This document shows, piece after piece, positions 25,100-37,370 of a stretch of 64,000 nt of DNA (positions within the stretch are counted from its first letter, which is position 1; the number at the start of each line of letters is the position of its first letter). The DNA lies in NCBI RefSeq assembly GCF_014805625.2, contig NW_023998432.1, forward strand, positions 2,068,575 to 2,132,574, read 5' to 3'. This DNA is from Glossina fuscipes. Its lineage: Eukaryota > Arthropoda > Insecta > Diptera > Glossinidae. The position numbers and the translations under genes are program-made. The notes beneath the pieces were generated by a model, which was not told the DNA's origin, did no database searches, and saw only the letters and a list, made by a program, of their open reading frames with translations.

Positions 25100-25860
25100 C
25101 GCCGCAAACGGTAAATATGGAATCATAACCAATGCTTGCCCCTGGTGTGGAACGATTCTCGTTATTTAGATGTGTCGATCACTCCTGAATTATCAGAATC
25201 ATATATCTTAATTCGCAGCGCGCTGGTCGCATTCACCAAAAGCATTATAGGACATCTCAGCTGTCCTCTCACAAAATCTGTTGAACCTGTGGTTTTGAGA
25301 AAACCATATCACCCACGATACACCCCATGAATTTCTTCCTACCCGGTATGAGAGGAGGGAGGGGAAGCGAAACTATTTTCCTCAATTCCAGAAAGCACAG
25401 AAGGTTCGGAACCCTCACTTCTTCGCCGTCCTTTATATACAAGTAACTGTTCGTCTAAATGTTCTTAGATTAAGAACCGCGTAGTTATTGGCAAAGGAAG
25501 GCTTAACGCTTACTATCTTTCATTAGACGACAAATTTTTTTCTTGGGCTGCCTAAAAGGGGTAGCGAAAGGAGTCTCTCTTTTTTTTTTTTAAGGAAAAA
25601 AGTATCTGTTGACTTTCCCAAATAGTTCCCGAATAGGAAGGCCATCAAACTGCTGCTCCCATCTCGGCCATTCTAATGACACTGCGAAATTGGAGTGGAA
25701 AGAGGGGTCGCTAGAGATCGGTCATTAAATTAAAAAAAATTATCTCAGCGGTTACCGTTGGGTAAGCCTATCAAGCTCGGTACACGAGCGGAACTACAAT
25801 TGTCAAGACTGGGAAAAGCAAACCAAAAAAGTCTATGAACTTCACATACTTCTACCAATA
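25100..25860. other. GC-richer unidentified patch, possibly an old transposon fragment
   Basis: Base composition is visibly richer in G and C than the DNA on either side, for example near 25136-25400 and 25540-25800. The minus strand has a short readable stretch around 25150-25330, but stops and the absence of a motif prevent assignment. No TIRs, LTR ends or tails were seen. It may be the remnant of a LINE or DNA transposon. Confidence 0.3.
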
Positions 25861-26989
25861 CTCATCTTGTAATTATGTTCTAAAATAGATGATCATTCTT
25901 TCTTTATTGGTTTTCAATGGCCGCGCAGAAAAAACCGATAATACCATGCTCTTTGCCTGTTACTAATCGTAGATAATAATGAGTTTATGCTGGAAATCTT
26001 TATAGTAAAGAGAGAAGAAGAATGGGAAGAAGAAATTTCTTCTAATAAACTTCTTCGATTCCCTATGAAGAGTTTTCTGTCGTCAGAAAGTGTTCGTGGA
26101 ATTGAAATTAGATAGAAGAAAAAAGGAGTTATAAACAGATAATAATATTGTTAAGTCGATCGATATACAATTTTATAACGAGTATGCAAGCATTGAAAAT
26201 TTATTATTATTTCGAAGCGTTGCAGAAGGTTTTTGCTTTCTCAAACCCGTAAACTTTTCAATTGAAAGCTGCATCTTTTGATCACATCGTTAAACGGCTT
26301 ACTATTTGAAACTTTTCTAAGACCACATAGCTATGGTACGAAAAGTTTACGTAAATGAGTACAAGGCGTAATGGATAACTTGCACTCTCACGTAAACCAA
26401 TAATATTTTATTATCTGGCTGCCTTTCCTTTTAATGTGATGAAACTATAAAATGCAGACACGTTGAGATACTTGCTTATTCGTGCGACTTCACCGATCGC
26501 TGTAAGAGAATAAAATAATAAGTTGCTTACGAGATTGAAAAGAATACATTTTAAATCTCTACTCACTATATAAAACAATGATTTAACCTATTATAAGAAG
26601 AACAATAAGAAGATAAGAAACAGGAATGAAACAAACATTATACACATTCGCACACATATCTTTAATGATTGTCCTTTGTTTTCAATTAGATAAACTTTGT
26701 AAAATATTTTGTACGACTTGTTGCTCACTCGGTTACATTTAAAGTGACCTGTTAAAGGATTCCATAAAGCGTTTCCGATCAGTTAGTTCTTATACCTTAT
26801 AAGATACTTTTTTTTGTACTTAGTTATGAGCGGATTACGCCCATTTCTCCACTGAGCTTTTAAATGGTTGCACAGGTCGATAGGTTGATAACAATTATGA
26901 ATCAATTTTTCGAACTGTGAGCAGCAACTAAGAATACACAAATGCCAGCTTACTATTTGAAATTTTGCGAAGGTAAGCGTCGAAAAAAT
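25861..26989. other. No gene recognised
   Basis: AT-rich sequence without motifs. A TATAAAA at about 26446 has no supporting initiator or ORF. Confidence 0.5.
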
Positions 26990-27060
26990 CGATTTGCAAT
27001 CTTAAGCTGATCAAGAATGTATTCACTTTATTGCATTATCTCTAGTATAGGTCCTTCCTG
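26990..27060 (+). repeat. Family A, short diverged fragment
   Basis: 'cgatttgcaatcttaagctgatcaagaatgtattcactttat' matches the near-3' signature of the family (compare 52270-52310). Only about 70 bases are convincing. Confidence 0.4.
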
Positions 27061-28700
27061 CACAGAAATAGACATGCCAGATTTTCCCGTTGACTGAGAA
27101 AATCGTAAACACCCTGATAACAACTTTTGGAACTAGAGAGGAAACTAGTGAATCGAGAAATACAAGCACGAATTGTTTGTTAAATATTGATCTATAATAA
27201 AACGCGACTTCTTTCATAAATTTCTTTGATTTTTTTTCTTTATCTTAATACTTATCCTTATGTTAATCTTTGATTTTTATTCTTCATTTGGAGCGATTAG
27301 TATGTTGCAAATGCTATAGACGCACCAATTTTCTACAATTCGGAAAATCAAAAGTTGCGAAGAATAATGTGAGCATTGAGTAACTTGCTCGACTAGAACT
27401 TGCTGTTTATTATCACAGAAGTTTTTCTATTCACCCAGAGCCAGAGTAGAGACATTCATGTAAAAAAGAGATAGAATAGGAAATAAGTAAGAAAGCAAAT
27501 GAAAAAAAAGGTGCCCAATTCAGTCTGGTCGATTAGTTGAGAAGCGGGAATTCGTGTTATCAGAATAACCTCGCAAGCGTAGTATCATTTGAGTATTCTT
27601 CTGCGCTTCACGTCGCAGCTGTAAAGAGAAACGTTTATTTAGTGAGACTTCGCATTGCATTTTACACGATTATACCGGCTTCCATCTCGTAAACTTTGCC
27701 ATGCAAGTCTTACTGAACTTAAAAAATTAACCGATGTTGTACTTTTAAATCAAATTTCATCAGTGCTTTCGTTTAAGATGCAAATCATACCTGAGATTAA
27801 ATATATTTAGTAGCTGCAGTACAAACACAAGTACTATTATCTTAGCTTAGGTGTATTTAGATTTTGTGTAACGTTCAAATGAAAATTTCACACGCAATTC
27901 TCACATCAAATATTTGGCATATTTACGTTGTTTACCTATTCTCATTGCTACTCTTATTAGCAACTATCTTGTTTGCTGTTGCGGGTAACATTAGAGCTGT
28001 TTTCAGTAATTTAAGGATTAACTACAGATAACAAACTTTTTTCAAAGTAGTTTTAAATAATTGCAGGTAAAAATGTTTTTCTAAGCAATTAAACAGAAAA
28101 AAATTAAAAAGAAAAATATATATATCTATATATACATATAATAAAATTGCATTTTAATAACATTTCTGCAGTGTAAACCAAAAAGTATTTGGCATTCAAG
28201 GAAACAAACAAATGGAAATTTAGCCGCACACGGACTTTCGTTTATATGTAACTGATACGACTTTAATCCAACCGTAATTGCACATAATTCATACACGTGG
28301 ACACACACATATGTATGTATATATATGCGCACAAGCATCATGAAATCGGTGATTGCTGTCAGAGGCAAGAGACAGATATGAAGAACATATAGAATACTTA
28401 GAACTCGATCATTGCATGCATCTATGCCAATGCGTTAACAGTTTATTTGAAAATGAAAAGTATCATAATTTGCATTTAAATTGATTCTCATTTTTATTTT
28501 TTTTATTTATTTTATTTATTTTTTTTTTTTTAGTTTTTTTGCCGTATACAGGCATATGTTACCAGATATGTTACCATTAGCAAGACACCATTGATGTATA
28601 ATGCCAAGCCCTAATCTTCTTGCATATTCTCATATATCTCCTTCTTTTCTTTTGAAAACCTTCAAGCCGTTCGTTGGTGTTGTATGCTGTTGTATATCTT
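27061..28700. other. No gene recognised
   Basis: AT-rich sequence; poly-T and TTTATT-rich tract at about 28496-28535. No family signatures. Confidence 0.45.
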
Positions 28701-28702
28701 TC

Positions 28703-28709
28703 AGTTGTA
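28703..28709 (+). promoter_or_regulatory. Possible initiator or 3' splice site upstream of the 54-codon ORF
   Basis: 'tatatctttcag|ttgta' can be read as an arthropod initiator (TCAGTT) or as a 3' splice site after a pyrimidine-rich stretch. Either would place the start of an exon about 130 bases before the ATG at 28838. No TATA or DPE is convincing. Confidence 0.2.
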
Positions 28710-28837
28710 CGTATCCTATTAAGCGTAAGCATTTGCTTAACGGTAATCTTTAAATTGAATCTTAAATCCCATCTTGATTGTTTAATCGGCGACTAATCTG
28801 CATCGCACGGTATACATTAAATTAAATCGCTTGCAAG

Positions 28838-29002
28838 ATGCAGACGCAAACTTTAGCAACAGTCAATGAAACTAGCAGCCCGCTTAACAACTACGATATG
28901 AATGATCTCGATGTTTTTGTTGGTATTCTAATAGTGCCAGCGGTGTTGTTTTTCTGCTCTACGTTATCCGTAAATTTTTTGAGCTTGAAGACCAAAAAAT
29001 AG
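28838..29002 (+). CDS. Candidate small membrane protein, 54 residues
   Basis: An ATG-to-TAG frame of 54 codons that I do not recognise. The first 25 residues are polar and include a possible N-glycosylation site (NET at 10-12) and a run of Asn and Asp (NNYDMNDLD). Residues about 26-50 are strongly hydrophobic (VFVGILIVPAVLFFC onward), enough for one transmembrane segment, and the chain ends in a basic LKTKK tail. This order would suit a single-pass protein. There is an in-frame TAA at 28823-28825, so the frame is closed upstream. The bases before the ATG (GCAAG) are a tolerable fly start context. An AATAAA lies 119 bases after the stop. Its codons vary in a way that looks less random than nearby frames, but this is a judgement by eye. 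Alternatives are one exon of a larger receptor or channel gene, or a chance frame. Confidence 0.4.
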   Translation: MQTQTLATVNETSSPLNNYDMNDLDVFVGILIVPAVLFFCSTLSVNFLSLKTKK

Positions 29003-29120
29003 ATCTAATCAATAAGTCAACCACTTGGTCAAAAGGTGTTCAAGATATACTTCTTCAACATCATCATCAGCAATCATTTTCGTTTCATTGTTTGGGGGCG
29101 GTCGCACTCGTACACATTTC

Positions 29121-29126
29121 AATAAA
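29121..29126 (+). terminator. Canonical poly-A signal AATAAA after the 54-codon ORF
   Basis: AATAAA lies 119 bases past the stop codon at 29002. No strong GT-rich downstream element is visible, and AATAAA is common in AT-rich DNA, so support is limited. Confidence 0.25.
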
Positions 29127-29320
29127 AGTACATATTTCTACAATTCAATGCATGAAATTTGCATATATTTCCGCAGCACAACTCTTTAAAATTTCTTCAA
29201 GTCGCCTTTTCTTTAACTTTAACCGGTATTTAAGAACGGGCTGATAATTTCATCACTTCGTTTGTAGCACTTACAAGCATGTTATGAACACTTTGTAAAG
29301 AGCAAGGAAAAAAATTTGAA

Positions 29321-29346
29321 ATCAATTTCAATTTCAATTTCAATTT
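29321..29346. repeat. (AATTTC)4 tandem hexamer
   Basis: Four consecutive copies of a 6-base unit on the plus strand. Confidence 0.9.
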
Positions 29347-32300
29347 ATATCTCTGCAGCACTCTTCATAACCGCACCCTCTGACGCTCACGTTGAATGTT
29401 GGTTTAGATATGTATAACTAATTGTCATAGCGATTATGAAAAGCGATCTTTGCCTTCAATCTTTGTTTTCCCTAGCAATAATATAAGATTCATTCGCCCG
29501 CCATGAAAGAGAATTAGGTAAAGAATCGAATGTTGCGAAAAATTTAACGTTCACAGCCGGAATCTGCTTAAAATCAAAATCTTAAAGCAAATAATATTTC
29601 ACAAGTTCTTTGCTTTACATTATTTGCGTTTTCCACTATTTTTTCTTTAAATCGCGCCTCTAGCATTCCACAAATTTCTTTCTTCTTCTGTCTTTTTCAT
29701 AGACTTGGTTTCATATGAGTTGATTATTGCAATTATATTTATTACACATAATACTTGTTTCGGTCTAGTAGAACGTGAAAGAAAGAAGCGAAAGTAGCTG
29801 GCAATTCATTAGTTTAACTAAATAACTGCTTGTAATATTTGTATATAACTCATTTTTCTACTTACTATACCACTTTTTTCTCTTTAATTTTCCCCCTTTT
29901 TATCCCTCTCGTGGACACGCATTCTCAGCCCTTCTTTGTCATCGGTAATAATCGTTTATCACGATGTCAACAATCGATGAGAATTTGTGTGCAGTAATTA
30001 GAGCTTTTATATAATTTTTATTGATTGCCATCATACATATATTCGTAGCAGTGCTACTTGTCATCCTGACAACACTTCTTTTTTATTCTGCTTGACCGTC
30101 AACCTTACGAAAACCTGTACCTATTCCTCTATTGTTTAAAAACTATTTGCAGCTAAAATTGTGATAGGTACTGTCACTGAGTGTAAAAACCACAACGATA
30201 GCAATAATCGTTTGATATTTGCGGCTTTTCTTTACTGCTGAGAGTTTTTTTTGAAATTTGCCTTGCGCTTGTGCTAAATTCACGAAGCGATTTCTCTTTC
30301 ATATTTTTGCTCCCTCATTTTCTTTCATTCTGTTCTGCTCTTCCCTTCTTGATCGTCTAACCAACTGATAAACGATAATGATTATGAGCATAAATCTCTA
30401 GTCTAATTTTCTACTATTTTACAGATTAAATATATGTGTACTAGACTTTAAGTTAATAACTGCTTTTTAGCTCAGTTTCTTAACAAGCCCATGAATTTCG
30501 CGGTGAATGCATGCGTGGCTACCGAAGTCGTTGATTAGTGCTTGAGTGGCAGTGTAGCTTCCAGATAACTATTCGAGTTGTGAATGCGTATTTGATATAT
30601 ACGCACGCTGCAAATGTCAATCACGGTCGTTGTTTTTATTTTATTGTTATTTTTATTGTTCGAGAGGTATTACTTAGAGTGTTTACTACCAATGCAACCA
30701 CAGTTAAAGATACAGAAAGCGCTGCGAAAGCAATTTGCTACTGTATCTTCTAGGATACCCACAATCGATGAATATAATGGTTTTGTTATTTCATTTGTAA
30801 TTAGGCCAGGGAGACTTTGCGGACCCTGCTAAAGATATGCATTTTTGATGGATTTTCAAATTTAAGATAAATTGTACTTCAAATGTCAAACGATAATGCT
30901 AACAGCGATAGAAATACTAGTAATAATACTAATACTAACCCTACCACTTAGTCTGATACTAATTATAATAATAATATTAACGCATCATTCAATCGGACTT
31001 TTCGTTCATCATAATCATCGTTATTATTATCTTTATTAAGATTTGAATTATTAAAAAAATAAAATAAAAGGATGAAAAGTATGATTTTCATGAATGATGA
31101 ATTTGTGGCGGCGGGCATCCAGGATTCGGCCTAAAGTCATATTTTCCTTTTTAGTTGTTTGCTTTTTTGTAATTGTTCTCAGAGGCCACGGCACTGTTTA
31201 GTCTTTTATTCTATAACCGCCATTTAACTGTCTCCAAACACATCATCAGTAGAGTTTTAAGCTAGACCAGCAAACAAACAAGCGAACACGCAAGCAAAGG
31301 CTTTTGATTATCTTGTGATTTATGAGATTTTCTTTCAAATTTAGGGATTTGGCGCTGGAAACTAACAAGCTAACCGTGCACATGCACACCGATGCCAACG
31401 TTTCGTGTTGTTAATGTGGCAATCAATGCCAACATAAATACGTAGCAAACCGTGTTCCTATTACTTCTGGCTTTTGCTGATATACAAGAGAAGCAAATAA
31501 AAATTAAAAATTTATTACACTTGCACATATACAACACATACGAGTAGTACGCAATAGAGCAAACTGCCAGCCATTTACAAACAAAGCATATAATCAAAGC
31601 CTTTTTTTTGCCAATTGCAAAATGCGAATAAAATGCTATTCTGCATTATGCCATCGCACCTGACTGACTGGAAAGTTCTTCACTGTTTGTACCTGACGTA
31701 AATTACCTGAGGCTATATATAATTAGCTTTTTAAATACATTACAACAAAGAAATAAAAATGGTAACGCTGAACTAGATGTAAACGCTGAGTACGCAACGC
31801 ACGCGGTACTAAGCAACATTAAACGACAACGAAAGCGTACGGCAAATAAACAGACCAGGACATTAATATCTACAAAAAGATAAAACTTTTGCATAATATT
31901 TTTAGAGAAAACAGAATTAAAATCCGTCCCTAACAAAAACAATTACCAATTATACAACTTTTCAGGATAAGCGTAAAGCAACTGAAAGAGCGCTCATAGC
32001 AAACAACAAATCCGATTTCCGTTTCTTTTTCTCTTATTCTTTTCTTTTTTTTTTTTTTTTTTTGTCAAAGAAGATGAATAAATGCTGTAACTGACTGAAG
32101 GCGTCCTCATTGAATGACGGACTTTGCTTAAATAATTTAAAGAACACTAATTTGCGTAGTGAATCGTCCACAAATCGCTCCACAAAATTCCATCAAAACG
32201 CATTACATTCTGAACGCAAAACATTTTACCGCAAACAGAAAACAGAGCATCACGTCCATACGAAATTAATGCTGCTGGCTTCAAATGCCTTACCACATAC

Positions 32301-34536
32301 ATAACGAGATTGTGGCTTCACCAGCAGCAACGATTTGATTGCTGCGCTTACCGCTGTGTATACAAGCGCATTATGAAGCCATTAGAAAAAAAAAGTTTAC
32401 ATTAAGAGTCCTTTGAAAGAAATTCTATGACCAAGCAGAAAAATACTAAACAAAGGTAATCATAATATATTAAAAAAGAAAAATAAAGTCCAAGCGTTAT
32501 TATTTTCGAAAGTTTGTATTAAAGGCATTTTTGAAGGATATTTAAAGACACGAAATCGAAACCATTCACTAATTTGATGAAGCATTAAAGTAATTTTACA
32601 TAATGGAAGTATTTGTTGAAATTGCACTTATGAACCTTAGGCTAAATGAACACCAATCGTGATATCTGATATGAAGTGAACTCCAGCACTTAGAAGACAA
32701 TTATGATAGAACAAGAATTATTGTTTTAATAATTCTTTTAAGCCATCGAAATAGAGTTCATAAAAACGTACAATACTTCTTTTGATATCAAACATTCACT
32801 CTGTAAATCGCAACATATTTATTTTATAGTACAACTAAGTACAAGCTTTGATGAAAGGGACAGTTTGAATTTCCAAAATAATGCGATGAAATACAGTAAA
32901 AGCGCCACTTTAGACACTATTGTACTATAAATCCGTGCACCATAAAGTCGGCTTTTAGTCCAGCTTGAGGGACGCTTATATCAAGAGCTATTTTATTTTT
33001 TATATCTTTTTTTTTCTTATTTTGAGGTGCAAAACGATCGAACGGTGCCCACTTGGACCGTTACGCGACTTTAACGCGCTAAAAACCATCTATACTCTTG
33101 TCTCTATCCTATGGCGCAATAGCAAGGTACACCTTCACGGTAAGGCTAATCGCTTAGAGGCATTATCTATGAGCCTCGTTTCTTTGTTTTCTTATTGTAT
33201 TTTTGCCAAACACACCTACGGCTTTGGAATGGAATAAATTTGTGAAAATGTTCATCCGATCATTTTTTACATCTTTCGATCTTACTGCCGTTTATAGCAA
33301 TGAAGTCGCATCCTTTGCTACTTTGAAAAAACCGAGCTTAATCGTCACCCTCGTCCGCTTACCGATGAACGTCGGTAACATGGTTTATTGCTAGATTGCG
33401 GCAACTTTAGGTATTACGTAGCAATGCAAAAACGTTTTTCTCGTTGTATCTGCCTAACTTCACAAAAATGTTTAAGATGTGCAATTGCGATGCTGCAACA
33501 AATCGTAATAGGTGGTGAATCACAGCTTTACACGAATGAATCAGAACTCTATAATGATTTCATAATGAACCAAACCCAAAAAAACTTTTCGAGCTCGAAA
33601 TACTTCGCAGCAAATTGTCCTTTGTTGTTTCGGAAAAACTGGCCATATCATAAAAGTGGCGCCTTCAGAAACAAGTAAAACTATAATTCTAAATGATATA
33701 CAACAACAAATAAGAAAATTAAATAAGCGCCGTTCGATGTTCGAGATCTTACACATCACTTCTAACAACGGAATATTTAAAGCTTCAAAAGCCGAAATAA
33801 TGGGTCACCTGATATATATATATTGCGATAATGATAATGGTTTTTCATTGTTACGCTCAATATGTGACCAGTGCGCCATATGCAACGGTATCTATGTTCT
33901 CCAAAGGGGAATTTTCTCAGTGTACTTTAAATATTATAGTTTGTAACGATTGTCAGTAATGTGGTAAACTTGGGACTGAAATGTTAACACAAGGACATCA
34001 GATGCACATAAATAAATCCAAAATGATATATGATATATTATTTTTGACTTCTACGATTCATATGTGACATACATGTGGAGTTTTCTTTTGGTGTACGAAA
34101 GGCAATAATGTTGTAATAGTTTCATGAATCAACATATGAATGCTTTCGATTATTGGTTGTTACACCTCGTTAAGGTATTGTATGCAGTGTCTGCGTCGAT
34201 TTAAGTTTAATTTGATTTAATTTTTTTTCCTTTTACCGCACCCAAAATGGTGTATGAATGAACGCTTATAAAATTTGTAAATCTATGAACAGCAAAAAGT
34301 GACTGAGTCTAAATGTGAGTGCATGTATTAAAATGATGAATTTGTGGTTAACCGAACACATGCTTAATACGCAAATTTCAATAGACAAACAGACCACGCT
34401 GCGTAGACATCTGTTTTGGATTTGCGGTACCTTAAGCTAGCGGAGAGGAAAACACATTTTTTTTTTTTTAAATTGCGTACTTAAACCGCAAAATATCTAA
34501 CAATTGACGCGCACTATATATATAATCATTTAGCTT
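29347..34536. other. No gene recognised
   Basis: AT-rich DNA with poly-T at 32045-32063 and an (AAT)n-like stretch at about 30920-30985. A cluster of moderate frames at 32965-33946 shows no convincing domain; a zinc-knuckle-like reading near 33623 was examined and rejected. Confidence 0.45.
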
Positions 34537-35098
34537 TAATTGTACCCACCACTGTAAGTAAGATGGGGGTATGTTAATTTTGTCCTTCTTTTCATAATCT
34601 ATGTAGCCCTCAAAACGAAGCTTCACAGACTCTACAAAGTATATATATATATATATATTCTTGATCTACGTAAAATTATGAATTGATTTATCCATGTCTC
34701 TCCGTCTGTGTGTCTGGGTGTTTGTTGCTGGCACTCTTTTGGCCGCAAAAACGAAGATGTCGACTTCAAATTTGGTAGAAATGTTGGAAGTTCTTGCACG
34801 TAGGTTGCCAGCAGAAGGCCGCAGTAAAGCATAAACTGAACACAGCTGAATTTTTCTTAACAAAAATTTGTAGGTTTTTGCACGTTTCTCAGAAATTATA
34901 AAACGTTAGAAGGTTGAAATTCTCCACACTTACTTTACGAAGCAATCTTCTCTTAATGTGCAAAAATGGACATTCACACAATATTATAACTGACAGCAAA
35001 TTTGGTTTCATTTTTTTTCAGGTTTTATGCTTATTTATCAGAAAGCAAAGAAGACAGAATGTATAAAACCATTTTGTAGATTCTTCAAATAAAGATAT

Positions 35099-35877
35099 TG
35101 TTATGAAATTCGCTTTTATAAGATACGGTCCGTATCACTGGATCGCGGATAATTTTATCAAGAGAAATACACTTCAAAGTTCTTTTATTTTACTATTTTG
35201 TCTTTCACGACAGTAGGAATATTTATTTACAATTATATTTCTTACATGTAGGATTATTCACAATTTATTTTGGCCGTACTCTCAGCTCAAATGTTCTTGC
35301 CCGACTAATTCTCCCTCCCACAATTATTCTATTTATGTACATTTTTGCAAGCATGTTACTGTACCTATATTTTGGGGAGATGAACTATGCTTTGATGAGA
35401 AGCATAGATGTGCCGAAACTCTCACCTCCCAGCGGTGATCCCCGGGCAACGGCTTCGGCCGGCTAAGAACAGTTTAAGGTTTTGGGCTGCTAACTCGGCG
35501 ACGAGTTTCGGAGGGATGGTGGAGGGGTTGGCTGGAAGATGAGCTCTTCACTCTATAGCTGGTTACTACCGAGGAAATATCTCAATGGGTTTAAGTACGT
35601 CGAAGGTAGTAACCTAGCGAGTGCATGGTAGATGGCTTGGGCCACCGTGGGGTTAAGCCTTTCAGGCAGGAACCCACGTTAAACCCTTGCCACAAATTCT
35701 GTACCTATATTTATGGTTTTATTTCTAATCCCAGCCTGCTTTTCCTCTAATCGTTTTCATTGACCTGCACCAGCATGACGCGCCTGCGAATGCTCATTTG
35801 GTTTTTCCTTCTTTAGGGAATTTATTATTACGAAAATTACTTAGCTGACATTAGCTGAATTTGGGATTTTCGTAACA
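35099..35877 (-). mobile_element. Solo LTR (copy 1) carrying a 326-bp insert
   Basis: It has perfect inverted TGTTA...TAACA ends flanked by a 4-bp ATAT direct repeat (35095-35098 and 35878-35881). It aligns along its whole length, at roughly 85-90% by eye, with the LTR at 50553-50999. The poly-A signal and the TATA position of copy 2 are on the minus strand, so sense is minus. The TATA-like box is mutated here. There is no internal retroviral-type region, so it is a recombination remnant. ATAT targets with 4-bp duplications fit Ty3/gypsy-group elements; the exact family is not identified. Confidence 0.8.
35373..35698. mobile_element. GC-rich 326-bp insert inside the LTR, SINE or deleted LINE
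   Basis: It is flanked by a 14-base direct repeat CTGTACCTATATTT (35359-35372 and 35699-35712). The LTR at 50553-50999 has the same position uninterrupted, so the insertion boundaries are proven by a natural empty site. The insert is much richer in G and C than its surroundings. A duplication of this length is typical of target-primed reverse transcription. There is no poly-A tail, no clear pol III box and no long ORF. It may be a SINE or an internally deleted R1- or LOA-type LINE; the family is unknown. Confidence 0.7.
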
Positions 35878-36068
35878 ATATATTATCTGTGTAAAAATGG
35901 TTTAATTCTAAGACGAAAGTGGTAGACGCCTGGTGGATTAATTTTTTCTTAATAATACTAACGATGTGGATATCAAATAGAAGAACTTACGAAAAGCATA
36001 GTTGTGGGTATGCGAGATTTGGCCACCGCCGAATATAACTTTCTCACTTGTTTTCCTTCGATTCATTA

Positions 36069-37370
36069 CTTGTATAATAATAAAAGCCAGCATTTGCTCT
36101 TAAGAAAGCAATCATAAAATTGAAATATTTTTATATTTGTGGTGCTTAGCTATATCAGTAGTTTGGGTCACCATCATAAATACTATAATGATAATGATGA
36201 ACTAACTAATGAGCATGTGTATGAAGTCTTTGTGATTTGAAAATTTTTAAAAATCTATTTCGTTCTTTTTTATTCTGTCAGTGAATATGATGGTAGTAAT
36301 TATATTCATCATGATTAAGCTGATACTTATGACATACTGCTGAGTTCTTTGTTATATGCATTGTTCGAAGGGTAGGCATGCAACATAAGGTCAATGCACA
36401 CACTGAGAGACAAGATCATGTAGCGTATAGCGTTTAATGATTAATTGTATCGTAAATTAAAAAGCACAGACGCACATACATACACACAAACATGAGCGAG
36501 CAAACCTATACACAAAAAACCAAAATGTAAATTGTCCATTGTACTTTTCATAAGATAATCGATTAATATATATGTGAAAGCTTAACAAAAAAGGAAACAA
36601 CGTTAAATGTAAGCGAACATGATTGTTTACTTCAAGTAAACAAGATCTTCAATTATATTCTTTTTAAGATTTACCGGAGATCTCTTTTCGTAACATTCGA
36701 CATTAAAAATGTAATCGTATGGTGACGACCATGAAGCGAAACGGTTGACAGCCGAAAAGTTAGCATAAAAACAGACCGTTAAACAGACAATGAATACAAA
36801 GCGGAAAACTTAAAAACAAATATTCAAACTTTAACCGAATATGCGCGTAATAAAGATTAAAAAAATCACGAAATCTTGCAAATTTTTACGAAAATTTCAA
36901 AAGTCTTTAAACAAACATTGACGGTATGTAATAACGTCTGTTTATCGCATGAGACGCGTACAGAGGTACAGAGCTGCGAACGCTTCGTACAGTTGTGTGG
37001 CAATTCATGATTTTTCGCTGCGTCAAATAGGCGTTGTTCGATTTCGACAATGGTTCAGCAATGGCTGGCTGTAAATAAAGTTTTCAAGTTAATTCGCTTG
37101 AAAGCATCTATGTTTATGCACATCTTGCCCAAATATTAAAAATTACCAAGCATTTAACTTTATATTTGTACCTATTTGCTTGTACGTGCGCATGTGTCTT
37201 CGTTCTTCATATTGCAGCATGCGTGGGCAGCTAAAAATTTTATATGCGTATTATTAAAGAGTCTTCAAAAATTATCCACTGAGTTAAATCAATTAAAAAA
37301 GTCGGTAACCAGGGTGTAGGCAATCTATCTACGATAAATAGAAATAGAAAATATTAGTAACAAGTACGAC
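36069..37370. other. No gene recognised
   Basis: AT-rich sequence without domains, TIRs or long frames. Confidence 0.5.

Larger units (their letters stand above)
34537..36068 (-). repeat. Family A dispersed repeat, copy interrupted by an LTR
   Basis: Read on the minus strand, the start block lies at about 36068-36010 (ACAAGTGAGAAAGTTATA, TTCGGCGGTGGCC, 'gcatacccacaac'). The 3' blocks lie at 34830-34620 ('caagaacttcc', 'aagtcgacatc', 'cagacggagagaca', 'gatcaagaatatatata', 'agagtctgtgaagc'), and the end GTGGTGGGTACAATTA lies at about 34537-34555. The two halves are separated by the solo LTR at 35099-35877. Without the LTR the copy is about 750 bases long. Confidence 0.6.

Noticed and set aside
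33388..33946. Zinc-knuckle-like reading (CFGKTGHIIK) near 33623 suggesting a retrotransposon gag
   Set aside because: Only the G-K-T-G-H part fits; two of the three Cys positions are missing and no protease or RT code follows.
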